13,162 nt of DNA from CAWBRT01 sp049519595 (GTDB lineage: Bacteria; Acidobacteriota; Terriglobia; Terriglobales; Acidobacteriaceae): the NCBI GenBank assembly GCA_049519595.1, contig JBEKQP010000207.1, positions 1 through 13,162 on the forward strand, written 5' to 3'. The notes under the pieces are model-generated. The model was not told the origin of the DNA, ran no database searches, and saw only the letters and a list, made by a program, of their open reading frames with translations. The first letter of the stretch is position 1. The number at the start of each line of letters is the position of its first letter. Positions 6,570-12,989 of this stretch are shown in pieces. A program made the translations under genes and the position numbers.

Positions 6570-7565
6570 ATGAAGCTTCTTGATATTGCAAGATCGATTG
6601 GTGCAATAGCTGAAAACGTCCCTCCCGAATTGGAGATTACCGGAGTGGCGGGGGTCAGCGATGCCGGTCCGACAGAAGTGACGTTCCTGACGAACCCGAA
6701 GTACACGGCAGCGGCAGCTACGACAAGGGCGGCGGCTATCATCGTCTCGCCCGACTTCCCTGCCGATGGGCGTGCGCTTCTGCGCTGCCAGAACCCCCAC
6801 TTGGCATACGCCAAAGCCTTGGAACTCTTCTACTCGCCGCCCCGTTATCAGCCGTGCATTCATCCCACAGCAGTGATTGCCTCATCCGCCAAGGTCGGAC
6901 CCAACGCTCATGTCGGCGCATATGTTGTCATCGACGACGACGTTGTAATTGGTGCCAACTGCACCCTATTGCCCCACGTCGTGATCTACCGCGGGGTAAC
7001 GATCGGTCATAATTTTTTTGCTCACTCGCATGCGGTTGTGCGTGAATTCTGCCGCATCGGCGACAATGTCATCCTGCAGAATGGAGTTGTGATCGGGGCG
7101 GATGGCTACGGGTTTGCCCCCGACGGCGAAAGCTGGCACAAGATTGTGCAATCGGGCACGGTCGTAGTCGGAAACGACGTCGAAGTGCAGGCGAATTCCT
7201 GCATCGATCGCGCCACCATCGGCGAAACCAGCATCGCTGATGGCGTCAAGATCGACAATTTTGTGCAAGTGGGGCACGGCTCGAAAGTTGGAGAGAACAC
7301 GATGCTCTGCTCGCAGGTTGGGCTTGCCGGTTCCACCCGCGTGGGCAGACATGTCCTGCTGGCGGGACAGGTCGGCGCAGCGGGCCACTGCACGATTGGA
7401 GATCACGCCATTGTCACCGCCCAAAGCGGCGTTCGAGACGTGCCGCCGAACGCCATCGTAAGCGGCAGCCCCGCAATTGACAATCATCAATGGCTGCGTG
7501 CGGTTGCAGCCTTCAGCAGATTGCCCGAGCTGGCCAAGGCAGTCCGCAAACTCGCCAAAGATTGA
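6570..7565 (+). CDS. lpxD: UDP-3-O-acylglucosamine N-acyltransferase
   Basis: Third committed step of lipid A synthesis: transfers a 3-hydroxyacyl chain from acyl carrier protein to the 2-amino group of UDP-3-O-acyl-glucosamine, in the cytoplasm. At 331 residues it has the family's usual length (about 340). An N-terminal uridine-binding domain (VSDAGPTEVTFLTNPKY) is followed by a left-handed parallel beta-helix of hexapeptide repeats from about residue 100 to 285. Key motifs are NGVVIGADGYGFAPD, QANSCIDRATIGET, and DNFVQVGHGSKVG, whose H236 aligns with the catalytic histidine. The C-terminus is helical, as in trimeric LpxD. Its presence implies a lipid A-bearing outer membrane. It stands outside the common bamA-lpxD-fabZ-lpxA cluster, so it may be a second copy. 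The response regulator follows 58 bases later and could be cotranscribed. Confidence 0.97.
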   Translation: MKLLDIARSIGAIAENVPPELEITGVAGVSDAGPTEVTFLTNPKYTAAAATTRAAAIIVSPDFPADGRALLRCQNPHLAYAKALELFYSPPRYQPCIHPTAVIASSAKVGPNAHVGAYVVIDDDVVIGANCTLLPHVVIYRGVTIGHNFFAHSHAVVREFCRIGDNVILQNGVVIGADGYGFAPDGESWHKIVQSGTVVVGNDVEVQANSCIDRATIGETSIADGVKIDNFVQVGHGSKVGENTMLCSQVGLAGSTRVGRHVLLAGQVGAAGHCTIGDHAIVTAQSGVRDVPPNAIVSGSPAIDNHQWLRAVAAFSRLPELAKAVRKLAKD

Positions 7566-7623
7566 ACTTGCGGGCCGGCATCCGCACCGGCTTCACCGCG
7601 GTCAACCAGAAAGATACGGAAGC

Positions 7624-8562
7624 ATGGACGACGATAATCCGGGAGCAGTTGAAGACGGTCGTAACGGCGGTTCGCGTACCCCGATCCGGGTTCTGCTGCT
7701 CGATGATCGCGAGGACAACCTGATCGTTCGTTCGGCAATTTTGCGGCAGAAGGGCTATGCTGTCCTCACTTCCAAGTCCGTCGAGGAGGCCGAAGCGCAG
7801 CTCGACGACATCGACATCGCGGTGCTCGATTACAACCTCGGACAGGGAAAGTTTGGCACCGAAGTAGCCGAAAGCCTTCGTCGCAAACGGCCTCAGGTTC
7901 CCATCATCATCCTTTCAGCCACCTTGGAACGTAAGTTCGGCGGCATCGCCGACATGCACCTGCTCAAGGGTTACAGCTCGGTCGACGACCTTGTCAGCGC
8001 CCTGCGCAGCTTCGAGGGCAAGCAGCGCGGCCGCCCGGTAGTGGTCGACGCACGCGACTTCTTCTACTCGCGCATTAGTATGGCCATGGGCGATGACGTC
8101 GCGCTGGAAATTCTCGATCGCGATGGTGACTGGCAGTACGTCAACGATTATTTCGCCTCGCTGAGCGAGCGCAAACGCAATTGGTTTCCGGGCAAAAATC
8201 TTTTTGAGCAGTATCCCGAACTTGGTGACGAATTCCGCGAAATCATTCGCACCGTAGCCGATACTCGCGAAACCTATATCGACCGCCGCGGACAACGCGG
8301 CGTCCCACACTTGCCGGTCACCGCCCCGCGATGGAGTTGGAACTCCTTAGTTAGGAGGGAGACCGTTGAAATACCAGCCCCAGGACCAGAACTTCGAAGA
8401 GCGGGTGCGTGCGAGCTTTGCCCGGCAGACGTTCATGACCACCCTCGGCGCGACCCTGGTTGCGGTGGAACCGGGCGCCGTGACCATCGATCTGCCGTTC
8501 CGCCCGGACCTGTTGCAACAGCACGGATTTCTGCACGCTGCCGCGCTGACGGCAGTGGTTGA
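7624..8562 (+). CDS. Response regulator with PAS-like C-terminal half (probable 3' frameshift)
   Basis: The N-terminal half is a receiver domain: acidic pair D27-D28 in VLLLDDRED, phosphoacceptor D69 in IAVLDYNLG, S98 in IIILSA and K115 in LLKGYS, so phosphorylation by a histidine kinase is expected. Residues about 130-230 (FFYSRISMAMGDDVALEIL, DGDWQYVNDYFAS, FPGKNLFEQYPEL) look like a PAS-type fold. No DNA-binding domain is seen. ATG 7624 is chosen because it directly precedes the receiver. The open frame continues to 8562, but its last ~65 codons are an out-of-frame reading of the thioesterase gene starting at 8366. Another frame reaches TAG at 8352-8354, inside the thioesterase's Shine-Dalgarno, so the intact protein was probably about 243 residues and a single-base indel is likely between about 8285 and 8350. 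The real 3' end is uncertain. Confidence 0.8.
   Translation: MDDDNPGAVEDGRNGGSRTPIRVLLLDDREDNLIVRSAILRQKGYAVLTSKSVEEAEAQLDDIDIAVLDYNLGQGKFGTEVAESLRRKRPQVPIIILSATLERKFGGIADMHLLKGYSSVDDLVSALRSFEGKQRGRPVVVDARDFFYSRISMAMGDDVALEILDRDGDWQYVNDYFASLSERKRNWFPGKNLFEQYPELGDEFREIIRTVADTRETYIDRRGQRGVPHLPVTAPRWSWNSLVRRETVEIPAPGPELRRAGACELCPADVHDHPRRDPGCGGTGRRDHRSAVPPGPVATARISARCRADGSG
8353..8368 (+). promoter_or_regulatory. Strong Shine-Dalgarno selecting a TTG start
   Basis: AGGAGG at 8353-8358 is a perfect anti-16S match seven bases before TTG at 8366. It fixes the start of the thioesterase despite the rare start codon, and overlaps a TAG (8352-8354) that would end the upstream gene in another frame. 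Confidence 0.8.
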
Positions 8563-8827
8563 CAGCGCCTGCGGATTCGCCGCACTGACGCTGATGCCGC
8601 CTGAGGCGGCTGTGCTCACCATAGAATTCAAAGTCAACTTTCTCGCGCCCGCCGCGGGAAAGCTCTTCCGCGCCGTTGGCCGTGTCGTGCGGGCTGGGCG
8701 GAACATCTGCGTCAGCAGCGGAGAGGTATTGAGCGTGGACAACGGAGCGGCGCAAGGCAAGGAGCCCGTAATCGCACTGATGCAGGCTACCGTGATGACC
8801 GTGCGCGGCTCCGGGTTGGCGGACTGA
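8366..8827 (+). CDS. PaaI-family hotdog-fold thioesterase
   Basis: A 153-residue single hotdog domain of the PaaI/YbgC-like thioesterase superfamily, which hydrolyses acyl-CoA thioesters in the cytoplasm as dimers or tetramers. The long central helix carries the family motif: H53-G54, then FLHAAALTAVVDSACG with H57 and D66, the acid position expected in the active site. The strands IEFKVNFLAPAAGK and LFRAVGRVVRAGRNICVSSGEVL complete the fold. Length is normal (130-160). The start is TTG 8366 because of the perfect AGGAGG at 8353-8358; no ATG exists before the conserved region. The substrate cannot be read from sequence, and the neighbours (response regulator, membrane protein) do not point to a pathway. 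A four-base hairpin plus T-run follows downstream. Confidence 0.9.
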   Translation: MKYQPQDQNFEERVRASFARQTFMTTLGATLVAVEPGAVTIDLPFRPDLLQQHGFLHAAALTAVVDSACGFAALTLMPPEAAVLTIEFKVNFLAPAAGKLFRAVGRVVRAGRNICVSSGEVLSVDNGAAQGKEPVIALMQATVMTVRGSGLAD

Positions 8828-8891
8828 TCGCAACCCGCCTCGCAAACTCTCTCAGCGATGCTCTCGGCCAGCCGACTCGTCTAACAGTCTT

Positions 8892-8912
8892 GAGCGCGGC
8901 TGCTCTTTTTTT
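8892..8912 (+). terminator. Short intrinsic terminator candidate after the thioesterase
   Basis: GAGC (8892-8895) and GCTC (8902-8905) form a 4-bp stem with a 6-base loop, followed directly by seven T (8906-8912). The T-run is good but the stem is short, so it is a candidate only. Confidence 0.4.
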
Positions 8913-8936
8913 CCGCTCGCTGGTAAAGTAGATAGA

Positions 8937-9602
8937 GTGCAGCTTCTCGAAGTATTTGCGACTTTCCTCCAGCCGGCGGCGCGGCGGCATACCACCAACT
9001 ACATGGCTGTGCTGCGCCACTTGGGCGTCTTTGGACTCTTTCTGCTCGCCGTCGCGGACAGCACCCCGCTACCAACCTTCGCTGGTCCGGACATCCTGAC
9101 GGCTATCTTGGCCGCGCGGCATCGCGACCCGTGGTATTACTACGCCGCGGTGACGACCGTAGGTTCCGTCATTGGCGCCTACATGACTTTCCGCATGGCG
9201 CACCATGCCGGTGCCGGCTACATGCGAGAGAAGTTCGGCGAACGCAGGGTCAGCAAGCTCCTCGCTTATTTCCAAAGGTGGGGCACGGGAGCACTGGTAC
9301 TTTCTTCGGCGGTGCCGTTTCCATCCCCCACCAGCTCCTTCTTCGCAGCAGCCGGCGTGCTCAATTACCCCGTGAAAAAATTCGTCGTGGTTGTCACCCT
9401 GAGCCGCGCCGCAAGGTATGTCGCCATCGCCTCCATAGCTTCGCACTACGGCGGCCACTTCATCCGCGCGTTTCGTCATCCGTCGCAATATTACGGCGTC
9501 TTGCTGCTGATAGCCGGAGCAGCGTTCATTCTCGTTCTAGCGGCCATTCTGTTGCATCGGCAATTGGAAGACGCACGCGGCGTCCTCCGCAACCAGATTT
9601 GA
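8937..9602 (+). CDS. VTT (DedA/SNARE-associated) domain membrane protein
   Basis: A 221-residue polytopic inner-membrane protein of the VTT/DedA-like superfamily, some members of which move lipids between membrane leaflets. Motifs: LGVFGLFLLAVADSTPLP at about 28-45, a re-entrant-like GPDILTAILAA, then hydrophobic YYYAAVTTVGSVIGAYMTF and LSSAVPFPSPTSSFFAAAG, which corresponds to the conserved proline-rich second half of the VTT domain. A last transmembrane span (YGVLLLIAGAAFILVLAAILL) and a short charged tail end the protein. The start is taken at GTG 8937; ATG 9003 (residue 23) would remove a non-conserved extension and leave a 199-residue protein beginning at MAVLRHLG. Neither has a strong ribosome site. 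The substrate is unknown. Confidence 0.85.
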   Translation: MQLLEVFATFLQPAARRHTTNYMAVLRHLGVFGLFLLAVADSTPLPTFAGPDILTAILAARHRDPWYYYAAVTTVGSVIGAYMTFRMAHHAGAGYMREKFGERRVSKLLAYFQRWGTGALVLSSAVPFPSPTSSFFAAAGVLNYPVKKFVVVVTLSRAARYVAIASIASHYGGHFIRAFRHPSQYYGVLLLIAGAAFILVLAAILLHRQLEDARGVLRNQI

Positions 9603-9610
9603 AGTGTAAT

Positions 9611-9656
9611 GTGCCTCGGACAGTCCGGCTGAAGCGTCTGTTGCCGGGCACTTTTC
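9611..9656 (+). terminator. Terminator candidate after the VTT gene
   Basis: GTGC (9611-9614) with GCAC (9648-9651) encloses CCGGC (9625-9629) with GCCGG (9643-9647), giving an interrupted 9-bp GC-rich stem followed by TTTTCT. It is placed directly after the stop at 9602. The 13-base loop and internal bulge make it imperfect. Confidence 0.4.
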
Positions 9657-9784
9657 TCCGGGTAAATGTCAGCGTATCAGTGGCTTACGCATGAGTTCCG
9701 CAGGCCACGGATTCTTAGTCCCCCAAGTCGCGGAGTTTAGCGGTAAGCTATGACTGCGGAAACGGCAGCGGAGCGGAGACCAAA

Positions 9785-10282
9785 ATGGACTACCTACACA
9801 TCGCGGAAGACTTGGTGCACCAGGAATTCATGAAGCAGTGGGATCCTCGGACCTTGGCGATATGGCTGCGGGACGGGTGCCGCTGCGCGTACTGTGGAAA
9901 AGATATGCTCTCCTGCCGCGACACGGTGTCGTTCGGCTCCAGTATCGATCATCTGCTGCCAATCGTGAGCTATCCCGAACTTGAGCACGCGGGCTGGAAC
10001 TGCCTGCTGGCATGTAGCGCGTGCCATGCGCGCAAGCGCGATTGGGACCCCAACACCTCGGATGGCTACTCGCCGGTCTACGCCCGGGGCAGCCAAACTC
10101 TCGCCGATCCCGACCGCTATGAATTGGTTACGCGGGCGCGAAGCTATCTCACTACGCAAAAGCTGCCCGAGAAAGCGAACTTCGAAAAAGAGCGCGACCT
10201 CATCCTTCGCACTTTGCGCACGCTCGGCATGCGGCCAGATGAATCGCTCCCGCCGCGTGCGAATTCGAAATCGGCGGCATAG
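9785..10282 (+). CDS. HNH endonuclease domain protein
   Basis: A 165-residue protein with a zinc-bound HNH (beta-beta-alpha metal) nuclease fold. Four cysteines in two CxxC knuckles, C34/C37 (CAYCGK) and C77/C80 (CSAC), bind the structural zinc. D55-H56 (SIDHLLPI), N72 (WNCLLAC) and H81 (CHARKRD) are the HNH residues, all intact. Such enzymes cut DNA with a single metal ion. Residues 1-30 and 110-165 are helical and charged, without recognised domains. GGAG (9775-9778) six bases before ATG 9785 supports the start. There is no partner methylase, intron, phage terminase or toxin-like neighbour, so it looks like a free-standing housekeeping-type HNH gene. The target is unknown. Confidence 0.9.
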   Translation: MDYLHIAEDLVHQEFMKQWDPRTLAIWLRDGCRCAYCGKDMLSCRDTVSFGSSIDHLLPIVSYPELEHAGWNCLLACSACHARKRDWDPNTSDGYSPVYARGSQTLADPDRYELVTRARSYLTTQKLPEKANFEKERDLILRTLRTLGMRPDESLPPRANSKSAA

Positions 10283-10299
10283 CACCGTTGTAATTTTGG

Positions 10300-10345
10300 A
10301 TGCTATTCCGAGCGAAGCAACGGGATGCTTCGCTACGCTCAGCAT
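10300..10345. repeat. REP-like intergenic palindrome
   Basis: AGCGAAGCA (10311-10319) pairs perfectly with TGCTTCGCT (10326-10334) around the loop ACGGGA. An outer ATGCT (10300-10304) pairs with AGCAT (10341-10345) across a 6x6 internal loop. It sits in the convergent gap after the HNH gene. The 'attccgagcgaagc' and 'catgctgagcg' ends resemble dispersed palindromes I associate with Acidobacteria and other GC-rich genomes. It may also act as a bidirectional terminator. Confidence 0.65.
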
Positions 10346-10358
10346 GACAATACAAATT

Positions 10359-10398
10359 GTTAGCGATGGTGCCCCACGTTCGCCCGTTGTTGGCTAAC
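10359..10398. repeat. Second inverted repeat beside the REP-like element
   Basis: GTTAGC (10359-10364) and GCTAAC (10393-10398) are perfect 6-bp arms separated by 28 bases, in the gap between the HNH gene and mpl (both 3' ends). The arms are short and function is unknown. Confidence 0.3.
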
Positions 10399-10469
10399 GT
10401 AGGGTAGTTTCTTGAATCTTTGCGGCCAGTCCGAGCAACCGTAGCGCTCCACAACATTCGAACTCATGC

Positions 10470-11921
10470 TCAGCACGCATGCAACTCGTGCAGACGCGCC
10501 GGCAACTTTTCGTAGATTCCGCCGAAACCGCCATTGGAGAGAATGGCAACCACGTCTCCGCCGCGCAGTTCGCCGGCAATGCCGGCGACAATGGCGTTGG
10601 CATCCGCGACTTGTCGCGCCGGGCGTCCGCGGCGCTGGAGTTCGGCGACGATCGCATTAACGTCGAGGCGCTCCTCCGGACGCAGCGCGTCGCTCTGCTT
10701 GAAGTAAACCGAAGCCATGACGACCTCGTCGGCGTTCGTCAGGCTTTCGATCAGTTCCTGCTGAAAAACATTTCGGCGCAAGGTATTGGAGCGCGGTTCG
10801 AGAATGACCCACAGGCGGCGTCCGGCAAAGCGCGTCCGCAGCGCCTTGAGCGTGACAGCAATCGCGGTTGGGTGGTGGGCGAAGTCGTCAATCACGGTGA
10901 TGCCGTCAATCTCGGCCTTCACTTCCAGGCGCCGTTTCACGCTGCGGAAGCTGCGCAGGGCGTCACCAATGGTCGCGGGATCGACGCCGTATCCCGCGGC
11001 AAGGGCAGCGGCGGCAGTTGCATTCAAGACGTTGTATTCCCCCGCCAGCGCGAACTCGAACTCGGCCCACGGCTTTCCGTGCCGCTCCACGCGCCAGGTG
11101 GTGCAGTCGGGCTCGTAACGTATATCGCGAATCCGCCAAGCAGAATCCTCGGCAAAGCCATAGCGCTCAACCGTACAGAAAGCGCGGCTGACGCACTCGC
11201 CCACGCTGCCGGCGGCGCTTCCCTGATCCAAGCCGGCGCTGCCTTGCTCGTCCCAGGCAATGACACGGCCCCGGTGTGGAACCAGGTTCACCAACCGCTT
11301 GAACGCTGTCTTGATTTCATCAAGATTGTGGTAAATATCGGCGTGATCAAACTCGACCGAGGTCAGGATCATGCCATCGGGAAAGTAGTGCATGAACTTT
11401 GGGCCTTTGTCGAAAAACGCGGTGTCGTATTCATCGCCTTCGAGGATGAACTCGCGCCCCTCGCTCACGGCGAAGCTGGAGCCGAAGTTCTCGGCGATCC
11501 CGCCGATGAGGAATGATGGCTCGCGTCCAGCCACGTGGAATATCCACGCGAGCATCGATGTCGTAGTCGTCTTGCCGTGTGTGCCCGCGACGGTCAGCAC
11601 CTCCCGGCCGCGCAGAAACTCCTCATGTACCAGGGCGGCCATGGAAGTGAACGGCAACCGCTGATCCAGAACGAATTCGACCTCGACATTGCCGCGCGAG
11701 AGTGCGTTGCCGATCACCACCAGATCGGGAGGCGGCTTCAGGTTCGCCTCCGCATAGGGCTGCGAGACCGCAATCCCAATGCCGGCCAGGAAGTCCGACA
11801 TCGGCGGATAGGCCGCAACATCGGAGCCGGTAACGTGAAATCCGCGCTGCTTCAGCATGCCGGCCAGTGATGCCATCGCGGTGCCGCAGATTCCGATCAG
11901 ATGGATATGGCGCGGTTTCAT
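10470..11921 (-). CDS. mpl: UDP-N-acetylmuramate:L-alanyl-gamma-D-glutamyl-meso-diaminopimelate ligase
   Basis: Mur-ligase family enzyme of murein recycling: joins the recovered tripeptide L-Ala-gamma-D-Glu-meso-DAP to UDP-MurNAc using ATP, in the cytoplasm. Length 483 (E. coli Mpl is 457). The N-terminal Rossmann domain has IHLIGICGTAMASLAG at 6-21 and TGSDVAAYPPMSDFL at 31-45; the YPPMS signature separates Mpl from MurC. The ATP loop GTHGKTTTTS is at 113-122 (K117), followed by LEGDEYDTAFFDKGPKF and EFDHADIYHNL. The third domain has IDDFAHHPTA and EPRSNTLRRNVFQ, again Mpl-type. A Gly/Ala/Ser-rich stretch at about 226-240 (GSAGLDQGSAAGSVG) is a small loop insertion. ATG 11921 overlaps the ldcA stop by 4 bases (ATGA), so the two genes are translationally coupled. 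Uses meso-DAP, implying a Gram-negative-type peptidoglycan. Confidence 0.95.
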   Translation of the reverse strand: MKPRHIHLIGICGTAMASLAGMLKQRGFHVTGSDVAAYPPMSDFLAGIGIAVSQPYAEANLKPPPDLVVIGNALSRGNVEVEFVLDQRLPFTSMAALVHEEFLRGREVLTVAGTHGKTTTTSMLAWIFHVAGREPSFLIGGIAENFGSSFAVSEGREFILEGDEYDTAFFDKGPKFMHYFPDGMILTSVEFDHADIYHNLDEIKTAFKRLVNLVPHRGRVIAWDEQGSAGLDQGSAAGSVGECVSRAFCTVERYGFAEDSAWRIRDIRYEPDCTTWRVERHGKPWAEFEFALAGEYNVLNATAAAALAAGYGVDPATIGDALRSFRSVKRRLEVKAEIDGITVIDDFAHHPTAIAVTLKALRTRFAGRRLWVILEPRSNTLRRNVFQQELIESLTNADEVVMASVYFKQSDALRPEERLDVNAIVAELQRRGRPARQVADANAIVAGIAGELRGGDVVAILSNGGFGGIYEKLPARLHELHAC

Positions 11922-12889
11922 CGTCTCTGCACTTGCTCGGCGGAGTGGGTTGCGGCCGCGTCAATGTGCAGTTGCACCGATGAGCTTGCGACCACCAATT
12001 CGACGTTGACTCCGAAGGGCAGCGTCACGTTGTCGCACGCGACGTGGCCGGAAGGAACTCCGTAGGCGACGGGGACGCCGAGGCTCCGCACAATGCGCGC
12101 GACGATCTCCTGTAGCGGGTACTCCTGTCCACCGGGTTGTACGCAATCGAGCATCTGCCCGAAGACGATGCCTCGGACGCCGTCGAGCTTGCCGGCAAAC
12201 CTCAACTGCATCAACATGCGATCGATCTGGTAGGGCTTTGCCGACACGTCTTCCAGAAACAGGATGCGGTCTTCAGTCTCCAACTCGTAAGCCGTGCCGA
12301 GCGACGCAGCCAGAATCGAAAGGCATCCGCCGCAGAGCACTCCGCCGGCCGTGCCCATGACAAGCGGCTTGACCGATGAGTCCGGGCCGAACTCGAGCGA
12401 ACACGGCTCTCCGCAGACCGCAGCGCGCCAGGAATCAAGATGAACGCCGTCTTCCTGTGCAAAGCCCTTTGCCGCCATTGGGCCGTGAAACACCACCTGC
12501 CCGAGATCGATCAGCCACGCCAGCAACCATGTGGCGTCGCTGTAGCCGACAAAAATCTTTGGATTGGCTCGGATCAAATCGGCGTCAAGGTGTGGCAGCA
12601 GATAGTTGCAGCCGTAACCGCCGCGGGCGCACAGAACCGCGCGAACTTCCGGACGTGCGAACATCTCATGCAATTCTCCAACGCGCCGCTCCACCGTGCC
12701 CGCGAAGTAAAGGTCCTGGTCGAAAATGGATGGCAGGTAAAAAGGCTTGTAACCGAGTTCGCGCAGACGCCGACACCCGGCCTCGATTGCATCTCGCTCG
12801 ACCGCGCTCGAAGGCGCGACGATGCCGATGGTATCGCCAGCATGGAGTGCGCGAGGTCTTACCGCTGGATTATGCTCTCCGGTGACCAT
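11918..12889 (-). CDS. ldcA: Murein LD-carboxypeptidase (S66 family)
   Basis: Removes the terminal D-Ala from murein tetrapeptides, giving the tripeptide that Mpl reuses; a cytoplasmic serine peptidase of family S66. From ATG 12889 it has 323 residues. The catalytic triad is present at near-canonical spacing: S117 in FVGYSDATWLL, E213 in ILFLEDVSAKPYQ and H282 in PSGHVACDNVTLPFG. The N-terminal RPRALHAGDTIGIVAPSS and ARGGYGCNYLLPHLD motifs are typical, and no signal peptide is seen. GTG 12922 would add 11 residues (total 334), but those are not conserved; neither start has a strong ribosome site. The stop overlaps the mpl start by 4 bases, so ldcA is first in a two-gene recycling operon. Confidence 0.94.
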   Translation of the reverse strand: MVTGEHNPAVRPRALHAGDTIGIVAPSSAVERDAIEAGCRRLRELGYKPFYLPSIFDQDLYFAGTVERRVGELHEMFARPEVRAVLCARGGYGCNYLLPHLDADLIRANPKIFVGYSDATWLLAWLIDLGQVVFHGPMAAKGFAQEDGVHLDSWRAAVCGEPCSLEFGPDSSVKPLVMGTAGGVLCGGCLSILAASLGTAYELETEDRILFLEDVSAKPYQIDRMLMQLRFAGKLDGVRGIVFGQMLDCVQPGGQEYPLQEIVARIVRSLGVPVAYGVPSGHVACDNVTLPFGVNVELVVASSSVQLHIDAAATHSAEQVQRR

Positions 12890-12933
12890 GAAGTTTAATG
12901 TTAAATGAAAATGGTGATACACGTCCCTGCGTC

Positions 12934-12985
12934 GGGTTCCGGAGCGGGCGAGCGGGCGACGGCTCCTTTATTATTTTACGAACCC
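12934..12985. repeat. Nested inverted repeat with GAGCGGGC doublet upstream of ldcA
   Basis: GGGTTC (12934-12939) pairs with GAACCC (12980-12985) and GGAGC (12941-12945) with GCTCC (12962-12966). The inner loop contains two adjacent copies of GAGCGGGC (12942-12949, 12950-12957). It lies between the end of the right-edge gene (stop at 12990-12992, minus) and ldcA, so it may end that gene's transcript or be an ldcA leader structure. Confidence 0.4.
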
Positions 12986-12989
12986 AGTA

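Noticed and set aside
8937..9694. Frames overlapping the VTT gene, including one at 9131-9694
   Set aside because: Arg/Pro/Ser-rich composition typical of off-frame reading; the VTT frame has clear membrane spans and motifs.
9785..10345. HNH gene plus palindrome as a homing or defence cassette
   Set aside because: No intron or intein boundaries, no split host gene, no direct repeats flanking it and no defence partners.
10479..11516. A 345-codon plus-strand open frame opposite mpl
   Set aside because: mpl has all Mur-ligase motifs in the opposite frame; this frame is its antisense shadow.
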